Source of the DNA: Thecamonas trahens ATCC 50062
Lineage: Eukaryota > Apusozoa > Apusomonadida > Apusomonadidae
Direction of reading: 5' to 3'
Assembly (NCBI RefSeq): GCF_000142905.1
Contig: NW_013657648.1
Location: 26,272 to 90,271, forward strand
DNA length: 64,000 nucleotides
Part shown: in pieces, positions 1 through 9,439 of the stretch
Layout of the letters: each line of letters opens with the position of its first letter
Numbering within the stretch: position 1 is the stretch's first letter
Made by a program: the position numbers and the translations under genes
The notes under the pieces: generated by a model
The model's input: the letters and a program-made list of their open reading frames with translations, nothing else
Database searches by the model: none
What the model was told of the DNA's origin: nothing

Positions 1-157
1 GCCATCCCGTGCGTCCAATGAGGGGATAGTTGCTCCGTTGTGTGGAAAAAAGAGAGCGAGTTCATTTGCCCACATCGCTTGCTGGAAATCACGAGCTGAT
101 GGCAAGGTGATGATGGCAGACTGGTGCAGCGCGACGGCGACGCGCAACGGCAGATGC
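1..157. other. No gene seen at window start
   Basis: No convincing coding sequence or RNA gene is visible. This stretch lies downstream of the acyl-CoA-binding protein stop codon and probably holds its 3' UTR. The upstream neighbour lies outside the window. Confidence 0.5.
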
Positions 158-710
158 TTAGGCACGCATAGCCTCGACCTTGTCGATGTAGGCCTGCATG
201 GCGTCGTCCTTGGACATGCCCTTGTTCTTGTTCCACGCCGACCACTTGTAGCCCTTGGCCGAGTACGCCTGGAGCATGCCAGGCTTGTCCTTGGGGTCAG
301 CGTCGCCGACAGTAGCCTGCTTGAACAGCCCGTACAGCACGAGCTTGTCGTCGTCCGAGGCCTCCACAGCCGGGCCATTGCGGACCTCCTCCACCACGGC
401 GTTAAAGCGAGTCTGCCCACCGCCGTCGTCCACCGCAGCCACGTAGTCACCGACACGTCGCCGCCCCACATGACCCATACCCCAGCCATACCCCAGCCAT
501 GCCCCAGCCATACCCCAGTCATACCCCAGTCATACCCCAGTCATGCCCCAGTCATGCCCAAATCCCCATGAGTCCATGCCCTCCCTCCACCCTTCTCTCC
601 CCTCCCCTCCCTTCCCTTCCCCCCTTCCCCTCCCCCTCCCCCTCCCCCTCCCCCTCCCCTCCCCTCCCCTCCCCTTCGCCCCCCTTCCATACCGCAAGAT
701 CAGCAGCCAT
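158..710 (-). CDS. Acyl-CoA-binding protein (ACBP), two exons
   Basis: Small cytosolic carrier of long-chain acyl-CoA esters. Exon 2 (158..412) encodes 84 residues with the family hallmarks: LYGLFKQATVGD, then a KPGML stretch, KWSAWNKNKGMSKDDA and a final AYIDKVEAM helix. The aromatic and lysine residues that hold the CoA ester are present. Exon 2 alone lacks the first residues of helix 1. A good first exon is found at 693..710, reading MAADLA and followed by a GTATGG donor. Splicing to the cag acceptor before base 412 keeps phase 0 and gives MAADLATRFNAVVEEV, which matches the usual ACBP start. The product is 90 residues, normal for the family (human 87). The 280-bp intron is low complexity. 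The WASP gene ends 73 bp upstream on the same strand. Confidence 0.88.
481..557. repeat. 11-bp tandem repeat inside the ACBP intron
   Basis: Seven adjoining 11-bp units of the form cccagYcatRc, drifting from the cc to the tc version along the array. It lies inside the inferred 280-bp ACBP intron and is followed at about 578-685 by an almost pure pyrimidine tract on the plus strand. No function is visible. Confidence 0.8.
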
Positions 711-782
711 GTTGTTTGTTGTTTGTTGTGTTGTTTGGTAGTCAAGTGGACGAAGAAGGGTGAAGGTGCTCATAGTCGCCGC

Positions 783-2439
783 TCACCAGTCGTCGTCATC
801 GTCGTCGTCGTCCCAGTCGTCGTCGCTCGACGAGCCGCCGTTGTTGGCCACGGCGCCACGCCGGCCCTCGAGAGCCTTGGCCAGCGCCGCCGCCATCGGG
901 TTCGACGGCTCTGCCGCCACGGGCTTCTGCTCGAGCGCAGACCGGTCGACCTTTTTGAGGCCACCCACTCCGCCGTGGCCCTGGATGGCGTCGAGAAGGC
1001 CTCCGCGCCCGCCGCCGCTCGACGGCGGCGGCCGCGGCCGGTCCTCGGCCTTCTTCAGACCGCCCACGCCCGAGTGGCCCTGGATGGCACCGAGGAGGCC
1101 ACCGCGGCCACCTCCGCCACCTCCGCCACCGCGGCCTCCACCACCACCTCCAGCCGGTGGCGGCGGCGGTGGCGGTGGCGGGCCACCTCCCGATGGCGGC
1201 GGCGGCGGCGGCGGCGGCGCTCCACCTCCTGATGGCGGCGGCGGCGGCGGCGGGCCTCCCCCGCGCGCAACCGGCGGCGGTGGCGGCGGGCCTCCACGGG
1301 ACGACGGCGGCGGCGGTGGCGGCGGACCGCCACGGGACGACGGTGGCGGCGGCGGCGGCGCGGCCCCACGCGAGGTTGGCGGCGGCGGCGGCGGTGCAGG
1401 ACCGCGCGATCGCGACGGCGGCGGGGCTGGCGGCGCGCCTCGGCCTCCTCCTCGCGATGGTGGCGGGGCTGGCGGCGCGCCGCGCGACCGCGGCGCAGGC
1501 GGAGGCGGAGCCGCTGGCCCGTTCGACTCGGGCAGCTGGTTGTTCTTCATAAAGTCCATGCAGATCTTGGCCGTCTCCTCGTCGGCAAGGTCAGCCTCGG
1601 TAACGCCGGCCTCGGCAAAGACCTGTGCCCACTCGGGCGGGAGGTTCGAGGTTGAAAAGCCCTCGGTTGACGAGTACCCAATGTGCGAGATGTGCCGAAA
1701 GTCCTTTGGCGCCGAAATCTCCAGCCGCGGGCCCTCGTCCTTGGACGAGCCGAACCAACCCTTCTTCTTCTTCTTCTTCTTCTTCTTGGTCGGCAGTGTC
1801 GCGTTCGCCGTCGTCGAGTAGCCGACCGGCTTGGCCGTCTTGGACGTGCCCACCAGCGGCGCCGCTGCGTTCGTCTGCTTCAGCAGCTTGCCGCACTCGA
1901 TCGGGTGCGCGCACGAGAGCATGTACATCCGCTTGTCGCCCTCAAACGTCAGAAAGTGGTCGCCGGCCTGCGTCAGCTTAAACGACTGGTACAGCTCGAT
2001 CTGGAACAGCAGCTGCGCCGTCCGGTCCAGCGTGTACATTCGGAGATAGTGCCGCGGGTTGCCGCGGTCCTTCACCAGGCACACCGCGCCCATCCGGCCC
2101 GTCGTCACCCACGCGCTCCCTCGCTCATCAGACTGGTACAGTCGCGCCACAGTCGCATACGTGATCTTGTTCGGCCGCACAGCTTGCTCTGTACCCCACT
2201 GCGTGAGTTCCCTCCCCCCTTCCCTCCACCACCACCAGCACCGCCCGTCCGCTGATCGATCACTCGCCGATCGATCACACCCGATTTCGCCATTCCCAGG
2301 AAAAAGGCATAGCCACCTGCTGGAAGCCGTGTTCCTCACGTCCCCTCCCCTCCTCCGCCCCCCACCCCCCCTCCTCGTCAACCTTCAACAGCCATGACGT
2401 ACTCAGTGCGCTCTTCTCTTGGTCATTAATAAGCCCCAT
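783..2439 (-). CDS. WASP/Las17 family actin nucleation-promoting factor
   Basis: Activator of the Arp2/3 complex for branched actin assembly. Exon 1 is 2403..2439 (37 nt, MGLINDQEKSAL plus one base, GTACGT donor) and exon 2 is 783..2188 after a tacag acceptor. The spliced start aligns well with yeast Las17 (MGLLN..DK). The protein is 480 residues: WH1/EVH1 domain (about 1-115), a CRIB motif ISAPKDFRHISHIGY near residue 170, a long poly-proline region for profilin and SH3 partners, two WH2 actin-binding motifs (GGLLGAIQG and GGLLDAIQG, each followed by LKK), and an acidic tail of aspartates ending in tryptophan. The CRIB motif predicts control by a Rac/Cdc42 GTPase. The intron is 214 bp. The unspliced reading frame carries a false N-terminus read from the intron. 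Confidence 0.93.
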
Positions 2440-2533
2440 GGCGGCTTCGTGGTCGAGGCAAGTGGGTGGGTATGGGTGTGCTTGTGGCTCGCTCTCTGTC
2501 GACGCTCCATGTTTGGCGGAACTCAATGACCAT

Positions 2534-3649
2534 TCATTGAGTAAAGTCGAACGATGCCCACAGCGCCAGTGCATCGCTTGGCGACTTCATCAGCTCGACC
2601 ACGCGATCGACGTAGCGGATTTTGCCACGACGCTCATAGGTGCGGCCGACAGGCGGGAAGAGCTTGGCGGTCGAGTGCGGGGTTGTCCGATTGAGCTCGA
2701 GCGCCTGCTGTGACCGCTGGCGGACCGCGTCGCGCCCGCCGTCGCGCTCGTCGTAGACCGAGAGCGGAAAGAAGCAGACGTAGATGACAAAGCGCCAGTC
2801 GCGGAGAGGATCGGCGTCGGGGATGGCTGAGCCGGCGATGGCGGCCGGCGGTGGCGGGTTGGCCACGTAGCCAGTCGACGAGTGGATCGTCGACGAGAAC
2901 CAGAGGACGAGCGAGCCCTCGGGAGCGTAGATCGGAACCTGCCACGCCACCTCGCCAAACTGCTCGGTCATCGCAGCCTGGAGGCTCTCGATCTTGGCCT
3001 TGTTGAGCTTGTGCCAGCCGCCGCGTGCGGTCTTGCGGTCTGTCTCGGTCATCAGTCGCTCGCACGTCCACTCCCACATCTTGTGCGACTTGGGCGTGGC
3101 GCGGAGGACGGCCTGCGACCCATTGAGCACCATCTGGCCCTGGATCGAACCGTCGCTCTCCATCCCATACATGGCGTCGGTGTGCGGCCAGTCGCGCGGC
3201 GGTTTGGCCGGAAGCGCGGCAGCTGCCAGCGGCGGCGTCACGTTGATGCCATCGTTGGAGCAGAGTAGCTCGATGTCGCCGTGCCCGAGCTCTTTGTGGA
3301 TAGCCTGCCACAGAGCCGCCAGCCGGGGATCGGTCCGCACCTCACGCACCGGCGGTGCACCACTCATCAAGCACTGGAACATCCCGCGCCGCGACTGGAC
3401 TGGCAGTCGCTCATCACGCCACGTCTCCCACGGCCGCCGCGCTTCGAATCCGGTTCCAAGGGCTTCGAACGATTCCAGCACGTTCGTCCGCAGCCGGCCG
3501 CACTGCGCCGCATCGTACACCCCGGTGATCACCACCACGCCTTCCTCACTCAGCGCCGCCGCTGCTGCTCCAGCCGTTTCTTCGGGAGTGGCAAAGGCCA
3601 CACGAGGCGCTGCATACGATCCACTGGCACTCTCCTTGGTCGCCGCCAT
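2534..3649 (-). CDS. PhyH-like Fe(II)/2-oxoglutarate dioxygenase
   Basis: Predicted non-haem iron oxygenase, substrate unknown. The 371-residue product starts at MAATKES in a good context (atcATGGcg); the frame is open for another 51 codons upstream, so an earlier start is possible. Support: an N-terminal EEGVVVITGVYDAAQ stretch typical of phytanoyl-CoA dioxygenase relatives, an HxD iron-binding motif in WPHTDAMYG, a distal histidine in GSLVLWFSSTIHSS, and a later arginine in DWRFVIYVCFFP that could bind 2-oxoglutarate. Spacing fits the double-stranded beta-helix fold. No signal peptide is visible. It lies between WASP and the large RasGEF on the same strand with short spacers, so co-orientation alone says little about its job. 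Confidence 0.6.
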   Translation of the reverse strand: MAATKESASGSYAAPRVAFATPEETAGAAAAALSEEGVVVITGVYDAAQCGRLRTNVLESFEALGTGFEARRPWETWRDERLPVQSRRGMFQCLMSGAPPVREVRTDPRLAALWQAIHKELGHGDIELLCSNDGINVTPPLAAAALPAKPPRDWPHTDAMYGMESDGSIQGQMVLNGSQAVLRATPKSHKMWEWTCERLMTETDRKTARGGWHKLNKAKIESLQAAMTEQFGEVAWQVPIYAPEGSLVLWFSSTIHSSTGYVANPPPPAAIAGSAIPDADPLRDWRFVIYVCFFPLSVYDERDGGRDAVRQRSQQALELNRTTPHSTAKLFPPVGRTYERRGKIRYVDRVVELMKSPSDALALWASFDFTQ

Positions 3650-3901
3650 GATGATTCTTGCTTGCAACTGCTCTCCGGAATGCGAAAAGAAGTATGGTGT
3701 CGCCGTGCCACAGGCGCCAACAGAAGCCCAAACAGCGTGCTCTTTAATACGAGCTTTTGTGGCGGAATCATCGAAAGCGTTCTGTTCTCGAGCCACTGAC
3801 ACGGCTGGATGATGTGCACCGTGGAGTTCATTTTGAGGCGCGCAAACACGGGCGCGACCGTGTGCCCGAACGACTGTGCAGGTAAAGGGGGTAGGGGAGA
3901 G

Positions 3902-6900
3902 TTACTTCACATCCGACTTGGAGCAGCCTCGCGGCTCGCGGAGGAGCGAGAGCTGGTACAAGTCGTTCTCAGACACACCCGGGGTCGGGTGGACAAGGGT
4001 ACGGTAAACCATGGGGATGCGCGGAAAGTCCCAGCCAGTCTGCTGGTAGAGCTGGATCTTGGCAATCTGGTCAAAGACGAGGCGGCGCTTGCCAAAGTTG
4101 ATGAGGCCGTTGACGGTGTTCTCGTTGCCGTCGTTGATAAAGGTCAGGTCCTGCATGTACACGCCGACGTACGGGATGCACGGCGGCTGGGCCGAAGCGA
4201 TGCGGGCGCGGAGCGACTTGTACGACGACTCTGCTGAGCAGATGGCCTCGAGCTCCTCGAGCATGCGTGTGGCCTTCTTGGAGAGGCCTGCGCGGGTGTA
4301 CTTGAGGCGGAGCATGGCAGCTGTGTTGAGGCCACACACAAGGGCCATGAGCGAGTTAAAGTTGTTGAGCTCTGCAAGCTCCTTGCCGACGCGGATGATC
4401 TTCTCCATGCGCTTGACCCGCTTCTTGAGCGTGTCCTGCGAGACGATGGAGAGGATGGCCCAGTTGGAGATGTTGTTGAAGTGCTCGATAAAGGCCATGA
4501 GCCGCGGGCAGAGGTGGTGGTACTTTTCGCGCTCCCAGCCCTGCGAAATAAACTCGCGCGGCTTGATGACCTTGTACATGGAAAAGTCGATGAGACACAT
4601 CTGCTGTGCGATTTCGACCTCATCGTAGGACCAGAGCGACTTTTTGCCCTTCTTGGAGCTGCTTGCGGCGGCCGACGCTGCAATGGATGCGAGCGCAATC
4701 ATGTCGTCCTCCTTGGCGGCGGCGGCGGCTTCGACCTGCTGGATGGTTTTGGCGTAGAGCGACGCCGCGAGCGGGCCCCACCCGTCCTCGACGAGCGTCG
4801 AAGTGATGAACGAGGTGACAAACTCCTTGAGCGAGTCGGAAAAGTCTTCGTAGCTGGTGGGGAACCAAGAGCGGAAGACGTTGATGATCCGGAGCGTCAC
4901 CGTCGACCGGAGCTTGCGGTAGTCGGCGAGCGAGAGGCCGACCGGCCGTGGAACGTAGTACCGCTCGAGCAGCTTGGTCACGAGCATTTCCGAGGTGGTG
5001 AACGACTCGTAGGTCATGAGGAAGGTCTTCTGGAACTCCATCGAATGGTTGGAAAAGTGCGTCAGCCGCTCGACGAGCTTGTTGAGCGATGCGAGCTCGA
5101 TGCCGGCCGAGTCGAGGTCGGTGCCCGGCGGCGTGCCCTCGATGGGCACCAGGTTTTCTGGGCACGGCGGGAGCGAGTCCCAGATGTTGACTGCCTCGCC
5201 CTCCTCCTCGGGCGGAGGCGGGATCTGGTCCTCGGGTAAGCGGCGGAGCATGGCCCACGACGAGTACGGGACCTGCGCCTGCAGCAGCGACTCCTCGTAC
5301 GGGATGGTCTTGAGGCTTCCTGAGACGTCGCCTTTGGCAAGCTCATAGTGGTACGGAAAGCGGAGGCCAAACTGGCGGCAAATGATGGGAATGATCTTGA
5401 CGACCTTGTGCGAAAAGTCGACTTCAAAGTCGTGGTCAAGCCGGCCGAGCGACGGGTCGTCAAAGTAGACCTTGATCGGCTGCTTGATCCGCCGGTAGAG
5501 GAGCTTGTACTCGCACTTGCGGACTTGCGAGCCGAGTTCAAGCCCGCCAAGCTTCCAGCTCGGGTTGAGCGGCGTGTTCGGCGCCGCCTTGTTAAAGTAC
5601 GGCAGCGGCAGGAAGAGGCCAAAGAGGTGGGTAGCAAACTTGTGCGGGTCATTCCCGCGCTTGCCCTGCCAGTCGGCCGGCGGCATTGGCGGCGGCGGCG
5701 GCGGGTTGGCCGGCGGCGGCGGCGGGACGTAGCGCGACGGCGTCGCCGCGTCGGCCACCGGCGCGGGGTCCTCGGCGAGCGCAAGCGAGGTGTCATCGAT
5801 GGTGACGACGCGGACCGGGAGCGAAGCCGACGCGAGCGCGGGCCGACCACCGGACTTGCTCAGCGCGTCGAGCACGTCCTGCACAGACGTGTCGTCGGAC
5901 CAGCGGTACGTCGCGACCTGCCCGGTCGAAAATGTGACAGTGTACGGCCGCAGCCGGCGCTGGAACGACAGCTCCTTGGTCTTGGATAGGACCGGCGCGT
6001 AGTCCACGAGCGAGGATCCGTTGTGCAAGAACATGCCCGACGACTTGTCCTTGGACGGGTACATGACGAGGCCGTACTCACGGACGTGCTTGACGAGGAA
6101 CTTCTTGTTGATCAGCCGGAGCGTCTCGGCTACCGTCTTGTCCAGCGCAAGCTTCATCCGCGCCGACATGTTGACGCTCTCGCCGGCGAGGATGAGGTTC
6201 GAGTCGACCGCAGCCGACGTGTCGTCCGCCGTCGCCTCAAAGGTGATCTTGACGTTGACCGTCTTGGACTTGGTCTTGGTCACCGCCGGCCGCGCCTTGA
6301 GTTCAAGGTACTCCTCCACGCCGAGCTCGTACGAGGCGATCGTCTCCGTCGGCGAGAGCCAGAGGTGTTCTGCCGGGAGGAAGAGCTCGAGGCCGTCGAC
6401 CGAGATCGACCGCGCCGCGAGCTGCGTCGACAGCAGCGAGAGCACGTCCTGCACCGTCGTCAGCGCGTCGTACTGGATGTAGACCGCGAACGGATCCGCG
6501 ACCTGGATGACAATGCCGACCTTGGACGTCGACGACCGGAGCCGGAGCTCGAGCACGGTGCCGTTGGCAACCGCGTGCATGATGAAGATGTCATTCATCG
6601 GCAGCTCCTTGACAATGCCGGCCTCCATCCGCATGTAGACGCCGAGCAGCTCAGCCTCCTCGGGCGGAATGCCAAACGCTTCGACAAAGGCCGGGAACTC
6701 TTCCACCACCGTCGCGTACGGCGAGATTTGCAGCTGGACCTGCTGCTCGGTTTCGCGGCGCCGCTGATACGTGACCGTCACCGTGGGAGGGGCCTCGGCC
6801 TCCGAGGTGGTGTTGATCTTGGCGGCGGCGGCGGCGGCGGCAGCGGCGTCCTCGACGCCGCTCTCGATGTCCTCCAGAGCGGGCGCGCCGACCGCGCCGC

Positions 6901-8695
6901 GCCCGCCCATGCCGGGCAGCAGCGGCTCGGCAACCGACGCCGCAGCCTCGTCGTCGTCCGACTCGTCACGGGCAAAGGCAGAGGTCTTCTCGGCTCCGCC
7001 CGCCATCTCGGGCCGAAGCTCGGAAATGCCCATTGTGTTGAGTCGCTGCTCACCCTTGAGCAGGACCTGGAGCGTGTTGCGGAGCTTGAGCACCGAGTGC
7101 CCTTCCGGCAGCACCTCCAGGTCCTTCTTCAGTCGTTCCTCCGACGACACCGGCATGGCATTGGCAGACGCAGCCACGTCGGACCGGACAGGCCCAGGCG
7201 CCGCAGACGAGCCAGCCGCTGGGCCGCCAAAAAGGCCCGCCAGGTTGCCGGCGAGCATCGAGACCCGCGAGACCTTGCGCTCCGACTTGCTCACCCCCGC
7301 AGGCCGCGGGGCCTTTCTCGGTGGCGTCGCGGCCTCAACCGGTGGCCGGTTCGCCAGCGGAACAGGCTTGGGCGGCGGGAGCGACGATGGCGGCGGCGGG
7401 AGTGACGACGGTGGCGGCGGGGCTGGCTTGGTGGGCGGACCACCAGGCGGCGGGCCGGGGATGACAGCGGGCGGTGCTCCAGGCGGCGGGCCCGGTACAT
7501 TAGCGGGCGGGCCACCAGGCGGCGGGCCCGGTACACCGGCAGGCGGACCACCAGGCGGCGGGCCAGGGATGACAGCGGGCGGTGCTCCAGGCGGCGGGCC
7601 CGGTACATTAGCGGGCGGGCCACCAGGCGGCGGGCCTGGAACATTAGCGGGCGGGCCACCAGGCGACGGGCCAGGGATGGTAGCAGGCGGACCACCAGGC
7701 GGCGGGCCAGGGATGACAGCGAGCGGTGCTCCAGGCGGCGGGCCCGGTACATTAGCGGGCGGGCCACCAGGCGGCGGGCCTGGTACACTAGCGGGCGGGC
7801 CAGGCGGCGGGCCAGGGATGGTAGCGGGCGGTGTTCCGGGCGGCGGGCCAGGCACGCCAGCAGGCGGACCACCAGGCGGCGGGCCCGGAACATTAGCGGG
7901 CGGGCCACCAGGCGGCGGGCCCGGCACACTAGCGGGCGGACCACCAGGCGGCGGGCCAGGAATGGTAGCGGGTGGTGCTCCAGGAGGCGGGCCAGGGATG
8001 GTAGCGGGCGGGCCACCAGGCGACGGGCCAGGGATGGTAGCGGGCGGGCCACCAGGCGACGTGCCAGGGATGGTAGCGGGCGGGCCACCAGGTGGTGGAC
8101 GAGGGATGGTCGCGGGCGGTGTTCCGGGCGGCGGGCCAGGCACGCCAGCGGGCGGACCACCAGGCGGCGGACCAGACACGCCAGCAGGTGGGCCACCAGG
8201 CGGCGGACCAGACACGCCAGCAGGTGGGCCACCAGGCGGCGGACCAGGCACACCAGCGGGCGGACCACCAGGTGGAGGACCAGGCACACCAGCGGGCGGA
8301 CCACCAGGCGGCGGACCAGGCACACCAGCGGGCGGACCACCAGGCGGCGGGCCCGGCACACCAGCAGGCGGACCACCAGGCGGAGGACCAGGCACACTAG
8401 CGGGCGGGCCACCAGGCGGCGGGCCCGGCACACTAGCGGGCGGACCACAAGGCGGCGGGCCCGGCACACCAGCAGGCGGACCACCAGGCGGGGGACCAGG
8501 CACACTAGCGGGCGGACCACCAGGCGGCGGCCCAGGAATATCACTTGGAGGCGGCGGCAGGCCCACAGGTGGCGGCGGCAGGCCCACAGGCGGCGGCGGC
8601 AGACCCGCAGGCGGCGGCGGCAGGCCTACAGGCGGCGGCGGCAGACCCGCAGGCGGTGGCGGTAGGCCGTCGGGCGGCGGCGGGAGGCCCGACAT
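3902..8695 (-). CDS. Large RasGEF with PPG repeats and talin-like ubiquitin-fold domains
   Basis: Predicted guanine nucleotide exchange factor for a Ras-family GTPase. It is one open frame of 1597 residues. Order: seven GLPPPPx repeats (residues 1-50); about 31 units of 12 residues of PGPPPGGPPAGV type (to about 425); further proline-rich and basic linker; several beta-grasp-like segments between about 645 and 1130, one containing a YRRIKQPIKVYFDD stretch like the F0/F1 region of talin heads; a RasGEF-N module starting near SLNKLVERLTHFSNHSMEF; and a CDC25-type catalytic domain with WSYDEVEIAQQMCLIDF, EHFNNISNWAI, LNNFNSLMALVCGLN and PPCIPYVGVYMQDLTFI. The proline repeats probably bind profilin, SH3 or WW proteins. 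It is probably cytosolic, as no membrane segment is seen. The talin resemblance is inference; the RasGEF call is firm. Confidence 0.85.
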   Translation of the reverse strand: MSGLPPPPDGLPPPPAGLPPPPVGLPPPPAGLPPPPVGLPPPPVGLPPPPSDIPGPPPGGPPASVPGPPPGGPPAGVPGPPPCGPPASVPGPPPGGPPASVPGPPPGGPPAGVPGPPPGGPPAGVPGPPPGGPPAGVPGPPPGGPPAGVPGPPPGGPPAGVSGPPPGGPPAGVSGPPPGGPPAGVPGPPPGTPPATIPRPPPGGPPATIPGTSPGGPPATIPGPSPGGPPATIPGPPPGAPPATIPGPPPGGPPASVPGPPPGGPPANVPGPPPGGPPAGVPGPPPGTPPATIPGPPPGPPASVPGPPPGGPPANVPGPPPGAPLAVIPGPPPGGPPATIPGPSPGGPPANVPGPPPGGPPANVPGPPPGAPPAVIPGPPPGGPPAGVPGPPPGGPPANVPGPPPGAPPAVIPGPPPGGPPTKPAPPPPSSLPPPPSSLPPPKPVPLANRPPVEAATPPRKAPRPAGVSKSERKVSRVSMLAGNLAGLFGGPAAGSSAAPGPVRSDVAASANAMPVSSEERLKKDLEVLPEGHSVLKLRNTLQVLLKGEQRLNTMGISELRPEMAGGAEKTSAFARDESDDDEAAASVAEPLLPGMGGRGAVGAPALEDIESGVEDAAAAAAAAAKINTTSEAEAPPTVTVTYQRRRETEQQVQLQISPYATVVEEFPAFVEAFGIPPEEAELLGVYMRMEAGIVKELPMNDIFIMHAVANGTVLELRLRSSTSKVGIVIQVADPFAVYIQYDALTTVQDVLSLLSTQLAARSISVDGLELFLPAEHLWLSPTETIASYELGVEEYLELKARPAVTKTKSKTVNVKITFEATADDTSAAVDSNLILAGESVNMSARMKLALDKTVAETLRLINKKFLVKHVREYGLVMYPSKDKSSGMFLHNGSSLVDYAPVLSKTKELSFQRRLRPYTVTFSTGQVATYRWSDDTSVQDVLDALSKSGGRPALASASLPVRVVTIDDTSLALAEDPAPVADAATPSRYVPPPPPANPPPPPPMPPADWQGKRGNDPHKFATHLFGLFLPLPYFNKAAPNTPLNPSWKLGGLELGSQVRKCEYKLLYRRIKQPIKVYFDDPSLGRLDHDFEVDFSHKVVKIIPIICRQFGLRFPYHYELAKGDVSGSLKTIPYEESLLQAQVPYSSWAMLRRLPEDQIPPPPEEEGEAVNIWDSLPPCPENLVPIEGTPPGTDLDSAGIELASLNKLVERLTHFSNHSMEFQKTFLMTYESFTTSEMLVTKLLERYYVPRPVGLSLADYRKLRSTVTLRIINVFRSWFPTSYEDFSDSLKEFVTSFITSTLVEDGWGPLAASLYAKTIQQVEAAAAAKEDDMIALASIAASAAASSSKKGKKSLWSYDEVEIAQQMCLIDFSMYKVIKPREFISQGWEREKYHHLCPRLMAFIEHFNNISNWAILSIVSQDTLKKRVKRMEKIIRVGKELAELNNFNSLMALVCGLNTAAMLRLKYTRAGLSKKATRMLEELEAICSAESSYKSLRARIASAQPPCIPYVGVYMQDLTFINDGNENTVNGLINFGKRRLVFDQIAKIQLYQQTGWDFPRIPMVYRTLVHPTPGVSENDLYQLSLLREPRGCSKSDVK
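7429..8546 (-). repeat. 36-bp coding minisatellite (PPG repeats)
   Basis: About 31 head-to-tail units of 36 bp inside the RasGEF gene, each encoding a variant of PGPPPGGPPA plus SV, GV, NV, TI or VI. One unit is 33 bp. Subfamilies alternate in blocks (GV-rich near the protein N-terminus, mixed NV/TI/VI later), suggesting recent unequal exchange. A separate 21-bp repeat encoding GLPPPPx occupies roughly 8547-8690. Confidence 0.9.
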
Positions 8696-9439
8696 GAAGA
8701 CTCGTCGACCTCAACTCAACAGAGACGGCGTAGCCAAGTAGAGCAACGTCCTCGCGCTTTGGGAAAAACAGGTCTCAGAAGGCAATACCAATAGCACACA
8801 GTATGTATGTGAACAACCAACTCTATCTCACGGACATCCAAACCATTCATTGCTCTGTGAGTGTGTGCGGGAGGTCGCTTAGCCCGGCACGCGTGCCAAG
8901 ATTGCCATCAACCACACCGCCAGCAAGGGGGGGAGGGGAGGTCGGGGGTGGGGCGCAGGCGGGGCGTCAGGCATCACATGAAGCGACCTGACACCCTCAG
9001 AGAGAGCGGACATGCAACCACCATCGTCCAATCTATCCCCCGACCATCCTACATACATACATCCCTTCCCCTACCTCTCCCTGTCCCCAACACCTGCCTT
9101 CCTCGCCCCTGGCTTGGCCAACGACACAAAAACGCCGTTCCGAGGCTTGCCAGTCCTCCTCTGCTCCAGGAAAGGGGACAAGGGGAAGGAGAAGGGGAGG
9201 GAGAGGGAGAGGGGAAAGAGGAAGGGTAGTGGTGGTACATGAACAGGGAGTGTGTGACTTGCCCTGTCTCCACACTCTCCTTCCCTCCCCACCCCCCGCC
9301 ATACCCACTCTCACACTAAATGCCCCCCCCTGCCCCCCCCCCTCATTGCAACGGGGGCGACCAACACCTGTGAATGCTATTCATGCTTACGTACCTGAGA
9401 GAGGCGTTGGCGAATCCGCAAATACATTTCCCGTTCCAC
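8696..9439. other. Intergenic region without a recognisable gene
   Basis: About 740 bp upstream of the large RasGEF. It contains a purine-rich tract around 9175-9230, a pyrimidine-rich and poly-C stretch around 9255-9350, and short A/T-rich islands. Open frames here lack any recognisable protein signature. It probably holds the RasGEF promoter and flanking sequence of a dead transposon. Confidence 0.5.

Noticed and set aside
7429..8546. CRISPR-like periodic array (36-bp period)
   Set aside because: Units adjoin with no unique spacers, encode protein in frame, and the window is eukaryotic. It is a coding minisatellite.
6771..8741. Plus-strand 656-codon frame reading collagen-like GGPPGGGPGTPAGG repeats
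   Set aside because: It is the exact antisense of the PPG repeat region of the RasGEF. The GC-rich repeat lacks stops on both strands; the minus strand continues into a firm RasGEF domain, the plus strand into nothing.
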